DNA of 5,959 nt, taken from the NCBI GenBank assembly GCA_946481625.1, contig CAMLOZ010000248.1, forward strand, positions 1-5,959, read 5' to 3'. Shown here piece by piece: positions 5,655-5,959 of this stretch. Numbering within the stretch: position 1 is the stretch's first letter; each line of letters starts with the position of its first letter. This DNA comes from an uncultured Haloferula sp. (GTDB taxonomy: Bacteria; Verrucomicrobiota; Verrucomicrobiae; Verrucomicrobiales; Akkermansiaceae). A program made the position numbers and the translations under genes. The notes under the pieces are model-generated. The model was not told the origin of the DNA. It was given only the letters and a program-made list of their open reading frames with translations, and did not search any database.

Positions 5655-5673
5655 CCTAACCCATTGGAAAATC

Positions 5674-5959
5674 ATGAAACTCCATCCCGCACCCGTCCTG
5701 CTTGCCCTCGGCACGCTGGGCACGACCTTGGTCCACGGCCAAGTCCGCCAGTCGCCGCCCGGCGACGGGCTCATCCCGCCCGCCACCCCGCTGGTCGCCT
5801 GCGACCCCTACTTCAGCATCTGGTCCCCGGGCGATACGCTGAACGGCGTCGAAACCACCCATTGGACCGGCCGCCAGCACCAGCTCACCAGCCTCGTGAA
5901 GGTGGATGGCAAGGCCTTCCGCGTGATGGGGGCCAGCCCGGCCTCCGCTCCCGCCATGG
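5674..5959 (+). CDS. Secreted GtaA/DUF4965-family protein, N-terminal fragment
   Basis: The ATG at 5674 opens a frame that continues to the right edge (95 full codons). Residues 1-22 form a signal peptide (basic MKLH start, hydrophobic PVLLALGTLGTTLV, likely cut after VHG before Gln23). After a proline-rich linker, PPATPLVACDPYFSIWSPGD (35-54) and THWTGRQHQLTSLVKVDGK match the N-terminal DUF4964 region of the glutaminase A (GtaA) family. In Bacteroidetes and fungal members the pattern is 'P.YPLv..dPY.S.Ws..D.L' then 'HWTG....L.g..rVDGk.YRfmG'; KAFRVMG is present too. Full members are roughly 650-850 residues with further DUF5127, DUF4965 and DUF1793 domains, mostly off the edge here. The fungal namesake deamidates glutamine, but many bacterial members are uncharacterised, so the substrate is open. 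GGA six bases before the ATG is a weak ribosome binding site. The gene has its own upstream promoter candidate and leader. Confidence 0.82.
   Translation, partial: MKLHPAPVLLALGTLGTTLVHGQVRQSPPGDGLIPPATPLVACDPYFSIWSPGDTLNGVETTHWTGRQHQLTSLVKVDGKAFRVMGASPASAPAM

Noticed and set aside
1..5959. CRISPR array, tRNA or rRNA gene, insertion sequence, integrase or toxin-antitoxin pair
   Set aside because: I saw no regularly spaced repeats, tRNA-like cloverleaf, terminal inverted repeats or mobile-element proteins on either strand.

Overview
The window is GC-rich (above 60% by eye), densely packed, and reads as ordinary chromosomal DNA of a Gram-negative, envelope-rich bacterium. A verrucomicrobial host (Luteolibacter/Haloferula-like) is my best guess. 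It rests on the gene mix (a GtaA/DUF4965-type secreted protein, a sialate-O-acetylesterase-like SGNH hydrolase, a membrane-anchored DUF1287 protein, a divergent RlmM-like methyltransferase) and on codon style. It is inference, with no rRNA or marker gene to confirm it. I see no transposase, integrase, CRISPR array, tRNA, rRNA or phage gene.

Layout. Positions 1-2147 hold three minus-strand genes. Reading leftward they are a small soluble DOMON/CBM9-like protein (2147-1548), a bitopic membrane protein of unknown function (about 1288-143), and the first 33 codons of a probable family 9 glycosyltransferase (99-1) that runs off the left edge. A strong hairpin with a T-run (about 1397-1349) separates the first from the second, so the membrane protein and glycosyltransferase probably form their own transcription unit. 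A 125-bp divergent spacer follows. Positions 2273-3981 hold two plus-strand genes: a DUF1287 (NlpC/P60-like fold) envelope protein and a GQSNM-type SGNH esterase. A 74-bp spacer containing a small GC palindrome lies between them. The esterase converges on a minus-strand LMW-PTP-like phosphatase (4350-4024). That gene diverges, across 100 bp, from an RlmM-like 2'-O-ribose methyltransferase (4451-5515). A 158-bp spacer with a consensus TTGACA box and a foldable leader then precedes the start of a secreted GtaA-family protein (5674 onward, cut at the right edge).

Functionally, the DUF1287, glycosyltransferase, esterase and GtaA-like genes point to envelope or polysaccharide/peptide turnover, while the methyltransferase and phosphatase are housekeeping-like. 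I see no single multi-gene novel system. The most interesting point is that the DUF1287 protein keeps nearly all family motifs but has alanine where the family's GVCTD motif has its presumed catalytic cysteine. Second is the uncharacterised membrane protein beside the glycosyltransferase.
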